Positions 25,672-33,579 of a stretch of DNA of 64,000 bases are shown piece after piece. The position numbers and the translations under genes were made by a program. The stretch covers positions 1,054,001 to 1,118,000 of the forward strand of contig OZ220688.1 of NCBI GenBank assembly GCA_965116445.1, given 5' to 3'. The notes under the pieces are model-generated. The model did not search any database, was not told the DNA's origin, and saw only the letters and a list, made by a program, of their open reading frames with translations. Source of the DNA: Multivorans sp965116445. GTDB taxonomy: Bacteria; Acidobacteriota; Thermoanaerobaculia; Multivoradales; Multivoraceae. Each line of letters starts with the position of its first letter. Positions within the stretch are counted from its first letter, which is position 1.

Positions 25672-26202
25672 TCACTCGTAGAAGGCGAGCGCACTGTCGC
25701 CGTAGCGCCGCGTTCCGTTCAGCGACAGCCGACCCGCACCCTCGGGTGGTCGCCGCCGGCTCGAATGCTCCAGGACGATCTGTCCGCCGTCCGTCATCAA
25801 CGCGGCGACCGCGGCCAGGAGTTGCTCGAGTCCGTCCGCGTCGTAGGGTGGATCGATAAAGGCGAGGTCGAAGGCGGCTTCGCCGGCCGTAGCCCGGGCC
25901 AGGCGCTCCGGAAGTTCGGCCGCGGCAACGCGCAGGCCGCCGGCGCCCAGGCGATCCCGGTTCACCTCCATGCAGTCCAGGGCCCGGCGATCCCGGTCGA
26001 CGGCCAGGGACGAGCAGGCGCCGCGAGACAGCGCCTCCAGCGAGACGGAGCCGGAACCCGCGTAGAGCTCCAGGAAACGGCAGCGCTCGATCCGATCGCC
26101 CCAGTGCGAGAACAGCGCTTCACGAACACGCGCCTGGGTGGGGCGAATGCCCGCCGGCGTCTCCAGACGGCGGCCCCGCCACTGGCCGCCCAACAACTTC
26201 AC
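25672..26202 (-). CDS. rsmD: 16S rRNA (guanine(966)-N2)-methyltransferase RsmD
   Basis: 176 residues from GTG at 26202. Rossmann-fold SAM-dependent methyltransferase. N-terminal KLLGGQWRGRRLETPAG and RPTQARVREALFSHW are the RsmD signature. LELYAGSGSVSLEALSRG is the SAM-binding motif, and DPPY (117-120) is the catalytic motif of N2-guanine and N6-adenine methyltransferases. It methylates G966 in the 30S head. Codons upstream of the GTG lie within the intergenic gap and the amidohydrolase gene. The start is weakly supported by its ribosome-binding site. Confidence 0.92.
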   Translation of the reverse strand: MKLLGGQWRGRRLETPAGIRPTQARVREALFSHWGDRIERCRFLELYAGSGSVSLEALSRGACSSLAVDRDRRALDCMEVNRDRLGAGGLRVAAAELPERLARATAGEAAFDLAFIDPPYDADGLEQLLAAVAALMTDGGQIVLEHSSRRRPPEGAGRLSLNGTRRYGDSALAFYE

Positions 26203-26228
26203 TCCACCCGAGCCAGCCCTCCGGGGCC

Positions 26229-27965
26229 TCATCCGTCGCCTGGACCGGATGCCGAGGGATGGCGATAGGCCACTCGGCCACCCACGATCGTATAGACGAC
26301 CTCGGTATCGGCAATCTCCTCCTCGCGCGCCGTCATGATGTCGCGGGAGAGGACTGTTACGTCGGCGAACTTGCCGACTTCCAGACTGCCCTTCTGATGC
26401 TCCTCGAAGGCCGAGTAGGCGGCGTCGATCGTGTAGGAACGGAGCGCTTCCTCTCGAGTCATTCGCTGATCCGCCCCGAACACTTCGCCGTTCTCGAGTC
26501 GCCGGCTGACCGCGGCATGGAAGGACGCGATCGGATCGACATCCTCGACCGGAGCATCCGTGCCGTTCGTCACGACGGCCCCCGAGTCGATGAGTTTCCG
26601 CCAGACGTAGGCGCCCTCCGCGGTTCGTCCTTTTCCGAGCCGATCCGGTACCCAGGGGCCATCCGATGTGCAATGGACCGCCTGCATCGAGGCGATCACG
26701 CCCAGGCCGGCAAAGCGCGGAATGTCGTCCGGGTGCAGGTGCTGGGCGTGTTCGACGCGCCAGCGGCGGTCCCGATCGCCGGCAAGAGCCTGCTCGAAGA
26801 GGTCGAGCGTTTCGCGGTTCGCCCGGTCGCCGATCGCGTGAACGCACAGTTGGAAGTCGTGCTCCAGCGCCAGCCGGGCCGTCTCCTCCATCACCTCGAG
26901 ACTTGTCGTGTTCAAGCCGCTGGATTGCGGCATGTCCTCATAGGGCTCCAGCAGCCAGGCGCCGTGGGATCCCAGGGCGCCGTCGATCGAACGTTTGATC
27001 GCGCGAACGGTGAGAAAGCCGTCTCCGCGGTCGATCATCCGGTAGCGGCTCAGGGACTCCGCCAGGGATTCGTTTCCCTCGCCCACCATCACCCACAGAC
27101 GCAGAGGAAGGGCCCCGTCGTCCGCCATCTGTCGATAGGCGTCGATCAGTTCGAAGCTTGAACCGGCATCCTGAAAGCTCGTGATGCCCTTGGCGAGAGA
27201 CTCTTCGGCCGCGATGCCGACGACGCGCCGAACATGGTTCCACTCCAGGGTCTCGCTACGCAGCCCCGCGACCAGGTTCTCCGCCGTTTCCCTGAGCGCG
27301 CCGGTCGGTTGCCCATTCGCGTCGCGCACGATCTCGCCCCCCTCCGGGTCGGGAGTCGCCGCGTCGATGCCGGCGAGCGCCATCGCGCGGGCATTGGCGA
27401 AGGCCATGTGACCACTAACGTGCGTCAGGAGGACGGGGTTCCGAGGCGAAACCGCGCTCAGGTCAGCATGAACCGGGAGTCCCTGCACGGCCGGAACGGG
27501 CGGTGTCGACCACTTCGACTGATGCCAACCCCGGCCCAGGATCCAGGTTCCCGGTTCGGTTTCCTCGACCGCCGCGGCAACCTGCGCGACGATCTCGTCC
27601 CAGGATGACGCGGACTCGAGGCTCAACTGGAGCTTCGACTCGCCGAGGCCCCAGAAGTGGCCGTGCCCTTCGATGAAACCCGGAACGGCCAGACGCCCCT
27701 CCAGATCGAGCACTTCCGTGTCAGGGCCGATCCAACGGCTGACCTCGTCGTCGGAACCGACGAACACGACGCGGCCGTCCACCGCGGCCAGCGCTTCCGC
27801 TTCGGCGGGCGCCCGTTCCGCGTCTTCGCTCAGGGTGACCAGCCGACCTCCCACCAGAACGAGATCCGCGGTCGGCTGCACCTCGTCGCCGCAGCCGACC
27901 AGGACGAATGCAGCGACCGCCGCCAGTGACGCGGTACGTTTCGAGTGCCCCGGCGGGAAGGTCAT
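26229..27965 (-). CDS. YtcJ-like metal-dependent amidohydrolase, predicted lipoprotein
   Basis: 578 residues from ATG at 27965, overlapping the stop of the upstream transglycosylase gene. Lipobox VLVGC (Cys25) predicts membrane anchoring after export. The amidohydrolase-3 fold begins with the small beta domain (LVLVGGRLVTLSEDA), then the metal motif in PGFIEGHGHFWGLG, the conserved histidine segments LCVHAIGDRANRE and WRVEHAQHLHPDD, and the Asp of TNGTDAPVEDVDP. It ends with DVTVLSRDI. YtcJ relatives hydrolyse amide or formamide bonds; the substrate here is unknown. It is probably cotranscribed with the LysM transglycosylase. Confidence 0.87.
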   Translation of the reverse strand: MTFPPGHSKRTASLAAVAAFVLVGCGDEVQPTADLVLVGGRLVTLSEDAERAPAEAEALAAVDGRVVFVGSDDEVSRWIGPDTEVLDLEGRLAVPGFIEGHGHFWGLGESKLQLSLESASSWDEIVAQVAAAVEETEPGTWILGRGWHQSKWSTPPVPAVQGLPVHADLSAVSPRNPVLLTHVSGHMAFANARAMALAGIDAATPDPEGGEIVRDANGQPTGALRETAENLVAGLRSETLEWNHVRRVVGIAAEESLAKGITSFQDAGSSFELIDAYRQMADDGALPLRLWVMVGEGNESLAESLSRYRMIDRGDGFLTVRAIKRSIDGALGSHGAWLLEPYEDMPQSSGLNTTSLEVMEETARLALEHDFQLCVHAIGDRANRETLDLFEQALAGDRDRRWRVEHAQHLHPDDIPRFAGLGVIASMQAVHCTSDGPWVPDRLGKGRTAEGAYVWRKLIDSGAVVTNGTDAPVEDVDPIASFHAAVSRRLENGEVFGADQRMTREEALRSYTIDAAYSAFEEHQKGSLEVGKFADVTVLSRDIMTAREEEIADTEVVYTIVGGRVAYRHPSASGPGDG

Positions 27966-29758
27966 CCCGCTGGAATGCGGAGCGTCTGTCCGACGACGAT
28001 CAGATTGCCGCGCAGTCCGTTCACCTGGCGGATCCGGGCTGCCGAGGTTCGGAAGGTGCGGGCCAACTGACTCAGCGTGTCGCCCTGCCGCACGCGGTAC
28101 AGGACTTCCTTGCCGTCCGCCGGAATCACCAGGCGCTGTCCTGCATGGATCAGATCGGGCCGCCGCAGATTGTTCGCCGCCGTCAGGACCTTGACCGAAG
28201 TACCGTACTTCGTCGCGATGCGGTGCAGGGATTCGCCCCTCCTGACCACGTGAACCGTCTCCTTGACCGCCTGCCCGGCGCTGCTCGCCACCTCGGGGTC
28301 GGAGGATGCCGGTCCCGTCGGCCCGGGCGCCTCGAGCGCGGCCCTCTGAACCGGAGCCGGCGCGGAGCGGCCCGCTCCGCGTTGCGGGATGCGGAGACGC
28401 TGGCCGATGTAGATGCGGTCCGCCCTCGGCAGTCGGTTCGCGCGCTGGATCTCGGCAACGCTGGAACCGAAGCGGCGCGCGATACCGCCCAGGGTGTCGC
28501 CCCGCCGTACCCGGTAACCGAATGCGGCCTGGCGGTCCGGTTTGCGATCCGGAGGCAGGGCGGCGTACGCCCGCTCGAATTGCGCGCCCATGCCATGCGG
28601 CACGCGAAGCGGGTAGCGCGGCGGCACGAGGAGCGAGCCCGCGAGGACGGTCCGGTCCAGTGCGGGATTGAGTTCCGCGAGCCGATCCATGTCCACGCCG
28701 GTCGCCGTCGCCAGGTCGGTCAGGGCCACGTAGCGATCCCGAAGAGCGACATCGAAGCGGAGCTCGGGGAACGGTTCGACGTTCGGAAAGTGACGATCGC
28801 GCTCGACGTACGCGATGACGGCGGCGACGAACTCCGCGTAGAAGTTGCGCGACGCGAAACCGAACGTGCGCGACTTGTACTTCTCCACCACGACGGCGAT
28901 ATCCCTGGTGCCTAGACGGCGCACGGCCCGCGCCATGCCGCCGGCGCCGTGGTTGTACGCGGTCAGGGCCAGCGGCCAGGCTTCGAGAGATTCGTAGTCC
29001 CGCCGCAGCTTGCGGGCCGCGCCGGCAGCAGCCAGCAGCACGTCCGAGCGTGCGTCTACCGCCTCGTCCATCTGCAGAAAGGCGCGGCCGGTCGAGGCGG
29101 TGAACTGCCATGCGCCGGAAGCTCCGACCTTCGAGCGCGCCCGGTAGTTGAACATGGATTCGACGAACGGCAGGCAGCGGATCTCCAGCGGCAGACCGTA
29201 CTCCGAGAGCGTTCTTTCGATGCCGGGCATGAACATGCCGGAAATCTCTATCGCCTCCTCGAAACGGTTCCGCAGTCCCCGCTGGGAACGAACCATCCCC
29301 GCGGCGCGCCGGTACTTCGACCTGCCCCCCGCCACATGCTCCATCCGGGTGGGTATGGACCGGAGGTCCGCAGGCAGGTTCGTCACCGGCCGGCCCGCAG
29401 CAAGATCCCGCAGAGCCCTCGAGACGCGGCTCATCTCGGCGCGGACCCGTTTGATCCGGGCCCGGTCGATCTGCAACTCCGACGAGCCCAGCGTGCGCAG
29501 GTCGCTCATGTCGACCACGCTGTAGATGACGTCCAGGTGCCTCTCGTCGTGGAGGACGACCTGGTCGCTGGAGTAGGTGACGAAGACCTTCTTCCAGAAC
29601 TCCACCGCCGGCTCCAGGCTTACCGGCACGGGGAACAGGTCCGGATCGATCGCCGGGTGGTAGCGCTCCTGGGCCTGGGCGCCGAACGCCGCGAGTGTCA
29701 GGAGGGCGCTGCAAGCAAGCGCAGAAATCCAGGGCGAGCTACTGCGAGTTTTCATCAT
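27962..29758 (-). CDS. MltD-like membrane-bound lytic murein transglycosylase with three LysM domains
   Basis: 598 residues from ATG at 29758 (a second ATG follows directly). Signal peptide about 1-30 (ends FGAQAQ). The SLT domain (about 185-320) carries the catalytic Glu in LPLEIRCLPFVESMFNYRA, plus SGAWQFTASTGR and ALTAYNHGAGGMARA. Three LysM peptidoglycan-binding repeats follow, starting near YRVRRGDTLGGIARRF, HVVRRGESLHRIATKY and YRVRQGDTLSQLARTF. It cleaves the glycan MurNAc-GlcNAc bond with formation of 1,6-anhydro ends. E. coli MltD has two LysM domains. Confidence 0.92.
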   Translation of the reverse strand: MMKTRSSSPWISALACSALLTLAAFGAQAQERYHPAIDPDLFPVPVSLEPAVEFWKKVFVTYSSDQVVLHDERHLDVIYSVVDMSDLRTLGSSELQIDRARIKRVRAEMSRVSRALRDLAAGRPVTNLPADLRSIPTRMEHVAGGRSKYRRAAGMVRSQRGLRNRFEEAIEISGMFMPGIERTLSEYGLPLEIRCLPFVESMFNYRARSKVGASGAWQFTASTGRAFLQMDEAVDARSDVLLAAAGAARKLRRDYESLEAWPLALTAYNHGAGGMARAVRRLGTRDIAVVVEKYKSRTFGFASRNFYAEFVAAVIAYVERDRHFPNVEPFPELRFDVALRDRYVALTDLATATGVDMDRLAELNPALDRTVLAGSLLVPPRYPLRVPHGMGAQFERAYAALPPDRKPDRQAAFGYRVRRGDTLGGIARRFGSSVAEIQRANRLPRADRIYIGQRLRIPQRGAGRSAPAPVQRAALEAPGPTGPASSDPEVASSAGQAVKETVHVVRRGESLHRIATKYGTSVKVLTAANNLRRPDLIHAGQRLVIPADGKEVLYRVRQGDTLSQLARTFRTSAARIRQVNGLRGNLIVVGQTLRIPAG

Positions 29759-29863
29759 GAGGCCCGTATCTTACTGAGAAACAACGACTTGTGCAGCCCT
29801 GCGCGCCGCTCGATGTCGTCGACGCAGGCCGGGAAACAGGCCCGCCGGCATGCGCAGGAACGG

Positions 29864-31399
29864 TCAATAGCGATAGTCGTCCCGCTTGTAGGGGCCGCCC
29901 TTCTCTACCCCGATGTACTCGGCCTGCTCCTCGGTCAACTCGGTCAGGCCAACGCCGAGGTGGTCGAGGTGAAGACGGGCCACTTCCTCGTCGAGGTGCC
30001 GCGGCAGCAGCGACACGACCCGCTCCCTGTCCTCGGCGCCACGGTGCAGATCGATCTGGGCGAGCACCTGATTGGCGAACGAGGTCGACATGACGAAACT
30101 GGGGTGTCCGGTGGCGCAACCGAGGTTCAGCAGGCGCCCCTCGGCGAGCATCAACAGGCTGCGGCCGTCCGGGAGGATCCACTCATCGACCTGGTCCTTG
30201 ATGTTGCGGGTGCGGATTCCAGGAATTCGCTTCAGTCCGGCAATGTCGATTTCGTTGTCGAAATGGCCGATGTTGCCGACCACGGCCTTGTCCTTCATCC
30301 GGCTCATCAGTTCCGCCGTGATCACCGACTTGTTGCCGGTGCAGGTGACGAAGATGTCGGCGGTCTCCACGACGTCTTCGAGGCGCGCCACCTGGTAGCC
30401 CTCCATCGCGGCCTGAAGCGCGCAGATCGGGTCGATCTCGGTGACGATCACGCGGCAGCCCTGACCCCGCAGGGACTGGGCGCAGCCCTTGCCGACTTCG
30501 CCGTAGCCGCAGACGACCGCCGACTTGCCGCCGATCATCAGGTCCGTCGCCCGGTTGATCCCATCGATCAGGGAGTGCCGGCAGCCGTAGACGTTGTCGA
30601 ACTTGGACTTGGTCACCGAGTCGTTGACGTTGATCGCCGGGCAGAGCAGCGCGTCGTCGTCCTGCAGTTCGTACAGGCGGAGGACTCCGGTCGTCGTCTC
30701 TTCGCTGATCCCCCGCAGACCCTCGGCCAGTCTTGTGAAGTACTGCTCGTCCCAGGTTCGGACGCGACGAATCAGCTCCAGGATGACGCCCCATTCCTCC
30801 GGTTCGGTGTCAGCATCGAAGTCCGGCACGACGCCGCTTCGCTCGTATTCGACGCCCCGGTGGATGAGCAGCGTGGCGTCGCCGCCATCGTCGACGATCA
30901 GAGTCGGGCCACCCTCGTTCGGCCAGTCCAGTGCACGCAGCGTGCACCACCAGTACTCCGGCAGCGTCTCGCCCTTCCAGGCAAAGACGGATACGCCCTT
31001 GGGGTCCGCCGCGGTACCGCCCCGCTCGGGCCTGCCGACCACTACCGCCGCGGCCGCCTCGTCCTGGGTCGAAAAGATGTTGCAGGAAGCCCAGCGCACC
31101 TCGGCGCCGAGGTCGACCAGAGTCTCGATCAGCACGGCCGTCTGCACCGTCATGTGCAGGCTGCCGGTAATCCGCGCGCCGGCGAGCGGTTGTTCCGAGC
31201 GATAGCGGCGGCGAAGCTCCATCAGCCCCGGCATCTCGTGTTCGGCGAGTTCGATCTGCCGCCGACCGGCGTCGGCGAGGGACAGGTCGGCGACCCGGTG
31301 GTCCAGGCCGCTCGCCGCCCGAAACAGGTCCGAAGCCGCGCTGCGCGCCAATTCGTCTACCGCCGGGGCGGCCTCGATCCGTCTGTCTGCGAGAGTCAT
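29864..31399 (-). CDS. ahcY: S-adenosylhomocysteine hydrolase
   Basis: 511 residues from ATG at 31399. It splits SAH to adenosine and homocysteine, completing the methyl cycle with metK at 12 kb. Motifs: NIFSTQDEAAAAV near the substrate site, NDSVTKSKFDNVYGCRHSL (catalytic Lys and Asp), the NAD-binding VVCGYGEVGKGCA, NIGHFDNEID, and the terminal KRDDYRY, which reaches into the partner subunit. It is longer than the usual 430-480 residues because of insertions of the plant/bacterial type. The 185-bp leader contains palindromic repeats. Confidence 0.96.
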   Translation of the reverse strand: MTLADRRIEAAPAVDELARSAASDLFRAASGLDHRVADLSLADAGRRQIELAEHEMPGLMELRRRYRSEQPLAGARITGSLHMTVQTAVLIETLVDLGAEVRWASCNIFSTQDEAAAAVVVGRPERGGTAADPKGVSVFAWKGETLPEYWWCTLRALDWPNEGGPTLIVDDGGDATLLIHRGVEYERSGVVPDFDADTEPEEWGVILELIRRVRTWDEQYFTRLAEGLRGISEETTTGVLRLYELQDDDALLCPAINVNDSVTKSKFDNVYGCRHSLIDGINRATDLMIGGKSAVVCGYGEVGKGCAQSLRGQGCRVIVTEIDPICALQAAMEGYQVARLEDVVETADIFVTCTGNKSVITAELMSRMKDKAVVGNIGHFDNEIDIAGLKRIPGIRTRNIKDQVDEWILPDGRSLLMLAEGRLLNLGCATGHPSFVMSTSFANQVLAQIDLHRGAEDRERVVSLLPRHLDEEVARLHLDHLGVGLTELTEEQAEYIGVEKGGPYKRDDYRY

Positions 31400-31458
31400 G
31401 TCTTTGTCTCCGGAGTCGGGACCGCGTGGGTCCGTTGATGCGCGATGCTGATCGGCGA

Positions 31459-31479
31459 GATGCAACGGCGTCGTCATCT
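31459..31479 (-). promoter_or_regulatory. Small hairpin in the ahcY leader
   Basis: AGATG (31459-31463) pairs with CATCT (31475-31479), 60-80 nt before the ahcY start. No full SAH-riboswitch consensus could be matched, so this is only a possible RNA structure. Confidence 0.2.
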
Positions 31480-31483
31480 CCTG

Positions 31484-31561
31484 GCGCGGCAGAAGGGCCG
31501 GAAGCCGGCGCTTCGCGCCGGATGCCGGCCGGAAGGCCGGCGCACCCGGTTTCTGCCGCGC
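31484..31561. repeat. Composite palindromic repeat (copy A) upstream of ahcY
   Basis: Outer arms GCGCGGCAGAA (31484-31494) and TTCTGCCGCGC (31551-31561) are perfect inverted repeats. Inside are CCGGCGC-TTC-GCGCCGG (31504-31520) and, at 31521-31550, a member of the dispersed family: GATGCCGGC, loop, GCCGGCGCACCCGGT. Here the inner stem is GCCGGCC-GGAA-GGCCGGC. It sits between ahcY and the monooxygenase gene, which are both on the minus strand, so it could act as a terminator or processing site. Confidence 0.75.
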
Positions 31562-31583
31562 ACTCTGCTGGCGCGATCCATCC

Positions 31584-32675
31584 TCAGGCTTGAGGGGCGG
31601 CGATGTCAACCGGGAGTCCGGTCAGACCAACCGCCTCCGCCAGCAGTTCGTACGAGCGCATCCTGGCCTCGAAACCGGGACAGATCGTCAGCACGACGAG
31701 CTCTTTCACGCCCAGTCGCCCGGCCAACTCCTCAGCCCGTTCCCGTACGGCTTCAGGCGATCCGATCAGACTTCGGGCCCGCATCTTCTCCATCACGCGC
31801 CGGTCGCTCTTCGTGAACTCGTAGGCTTCAGCCTCCTCCAGGCTCGGGAAGGGCCCCGGACGCCCCTGGGTCAACCGGATCCACCAGAGGAACCGGCTGA
31901 GCGACTGCCGGCGCGCCTCGTCCTCCGTCTCGGCCACCATCGCGCTCACGCCGACGCTTGCCTGAGGTTCCGGATGACGCTCGGACGGCCGGTACTCGCT
32001 CCGGTAGAGGTCGAGTGCGGCTTCGGCGTCGCGTGGCTGAATGAAGTGGGCGAAGCTGTAGGGGCAGCCGAACCAGGCAGCGAAACGCGCCGACCCGAGA
32101 CTGGAGCCGAGCAGCCACACGTCTGGCTGCGTGTCGCCCTGGGGCATGGCGCGGACGCCGTTCAGTCGCTCGTCCTCGTGGCCGCGGCCCAGGTACCCGA
32201 GCAGATGCGCGACCTGCTCCGGGTAGTGCTGAACACCCAGTCGGCCAGGGCCGTGCGCGAGAATCCGGGCGGTCAGGCGGTCCGAACCCGGCGCCCGACC
32301 GATGCCGAGATCGATTCGTCCGGGGTACAGGGTCTCCAGCATCCTGAAGACCTCCGCTACCTTGAGCGCGCTGTAGTGACTCAGCATCACACCGCCCGAA
32401 CCGACCCGCATCCGCTTCGTCGCGGCAGCGACCTGTCCGATCAGTGCCTCGGGAGCGGCACAGGCGAGCGATTCCGAGTTGTGGTGTTCGGCCAGCCAGT
32501 AACGGCGGTAGCCGAGTCGGTCCGCCTCCTGAGCCAGCTTGACCGCCTCCCGGATCGCATCCGCCGCGGTCATCCCGGCCCGTATCGGACACTGGTCCAG
32601 AACACTCAGCGCGAGGGCCGGCGAGGGCGATGCCACCGGAAGGCTTCGGCTCGAAGCCGGTTCCGCGGCCGCCAC
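31584..32675 (-). CDS. Luciferase-like (LLM class) flavin-dependent monooxygenase
   Basis: 363 residues from GTG at 32675, directly after the stop of the PIG-L gene. A bacterial-luciferase-like TIM barrel of the YhbW/MsnO8 group. It starts ALSVLDQCPIRAGMTAADAI and has YWLAEHHNSESLACAAPE (conserved Glu-His-His) and RIDLGIGRAPGSD, ending with IGSPEAVRERAEELAGRLGV. Such enzymes use FMN or F420 supplied by a reductase. The substrate is unknown; the Gly-rich flavin loop is intact. It is probably cotranscribed with the broken PIG-L gene. Confidence 0.9.
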   Translation of the reverse strand: MAAAEPASSRSLPVASPSPALALSVLDQCPIRAGMTAADAIREAVKLAQEADRLGYRRYWLAEHHNSESLACAAPEALIGQVAAATKRMRVGSGGVMLSHYSALKVAEVFRMLETLYPGRIDLGIGRAPGSDRLTARILAHGPGRLGVQHYPEQVAHLLGYLGRGHEDERLNGVRAMPQGDTQPDVWLLGSSLGSARFAAWFGCPYSFAHFIQPRDAEAALDLYRSEYRPSERHPEPQASVGVSAMVAETEDEARRQSLSRFLWWIRLTQGRPGPFPSLEEAEAYEFTKSDRRVMEKMRARSLIGSPEAVRERAEELAGRLGVKELVVLTICPGFEARMRSYELLAEAVGLTGLPVDIAAPQA

Positions 32676-33559
32676 TCAGTAGGCCTCGGAGCGCCGGAAC
32701 CGCTCCACCACCCTGCCGTTCTCGCGCTCCGCGCGTTCCAGCAGACGGGCCGCCCACACCTTTCGCTGCTCGTCCACTTTTCCGGGATCGTAGCGGTCGA
32801 CCAGGGAGCCGAACTGACTGATGTGGGCCGCCGACGCGCGCGCCTTCTTTTCCGCAACTTCGGTGATGTCGACCGTGTAGTTCGGATTCGCGCTGTAGTA
32901 GAAGAAGACGAGCGGCACGCTCCAGGCGTCGAAGCCCTCCGCCTCAAGTTCCGGAAAGTAGAGCCGCCAGCGTGCCGCACGGATCGCGTCGACCGTGACG
33001 ATGGCGCCCGAACGGTGATCCGACTTGTGGTACTGCTCCGAGGGCGATCCCGGGTCGACGGAAAACAGGGCGTGAGGCTTGAAACGCCGGATCTCGCGGG
33101 CTACCTGGCGCGTCAGCTCGCGGCGGTCGACGTACTCGAGCATGCCGTCGTCGTGCCCCAGCCAGTGGATGTTCTCCTTCGGAATGCCGAGGATGCGGCA
33201 GGCTTCTTCCTCTTCGGCCCGGCGGATCGCCTTCAGGCGGTCCTTTGTCATCTCCGGATCGCGGGAACCGCGTTGTCCGTCGTGTAGACGACGATCTGGA
33301 TGTCGTTCCCCCGGGCAGCCAGCAGTGCGAGCGTGCCGCCCGAGGTGAACGTCTCGTCGTCCGGATGCGGCGTGACGACGAGGATGCGGCGGTCGGACCA
33401 TTCCTCGATCCGGTCGGAGCCTTCGTAGACCGCCTCGGGGCGCGACACCTGCGCCATCGCGGGCGACCCGCCGCCGACGCCGATCCCACCGGTCGCCAGG
33501 AGTATCCCCGCTACGGCTGAGAGCCCCCGGTGCACGGCTTTCACGCACGCGAAGACCAT
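32676..33559 (-). pseudogene. PIG-L family deacetylase, broken by a frameshift
   Basis: Two consecutive reading frames together make one PIG-L/LmbE protein. The first (33559 to 33248) has a signal peptide ending SPAMAQ and the zinc motif ILVVTPHPDDETFTSGG, then runs past the conserved YTTDN into a premature TGA. The second, shifted frame resumes at GSRDPEMTKDRLKAIR and continues to 32676, with the later metal motif HKSDHRSG. The switch lies near 33270, within GACAACGCGGTTCC, where one base seems to be missing (expected N-G-G-S-R-D). PIG-L enzymes remove N-acetyl groups from GlcNAc-type sugars. It may be a true pseudogene or an assembly error. Confidence 0.82.
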
Positions 33560-33579
33560 TGGCTCAGTATAGTGAACCC

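Noticed and set aside
26229..29714. An apparent 1161-codon amidohydrolase fused to a long N-terminal region
   Set aside because: The first 580 codons are only an out-of-frame reading of the LysM transglycosylase gene; the hydrolase starts at 27965 with its own lipobox.
31400..31583. SAH riboswitch in front of ahcY
   Set aside because: The leader has hairpins, but I could not align the conserved core of the known SAH riboswitch; the strongest structures belong to the dispersed repeat.
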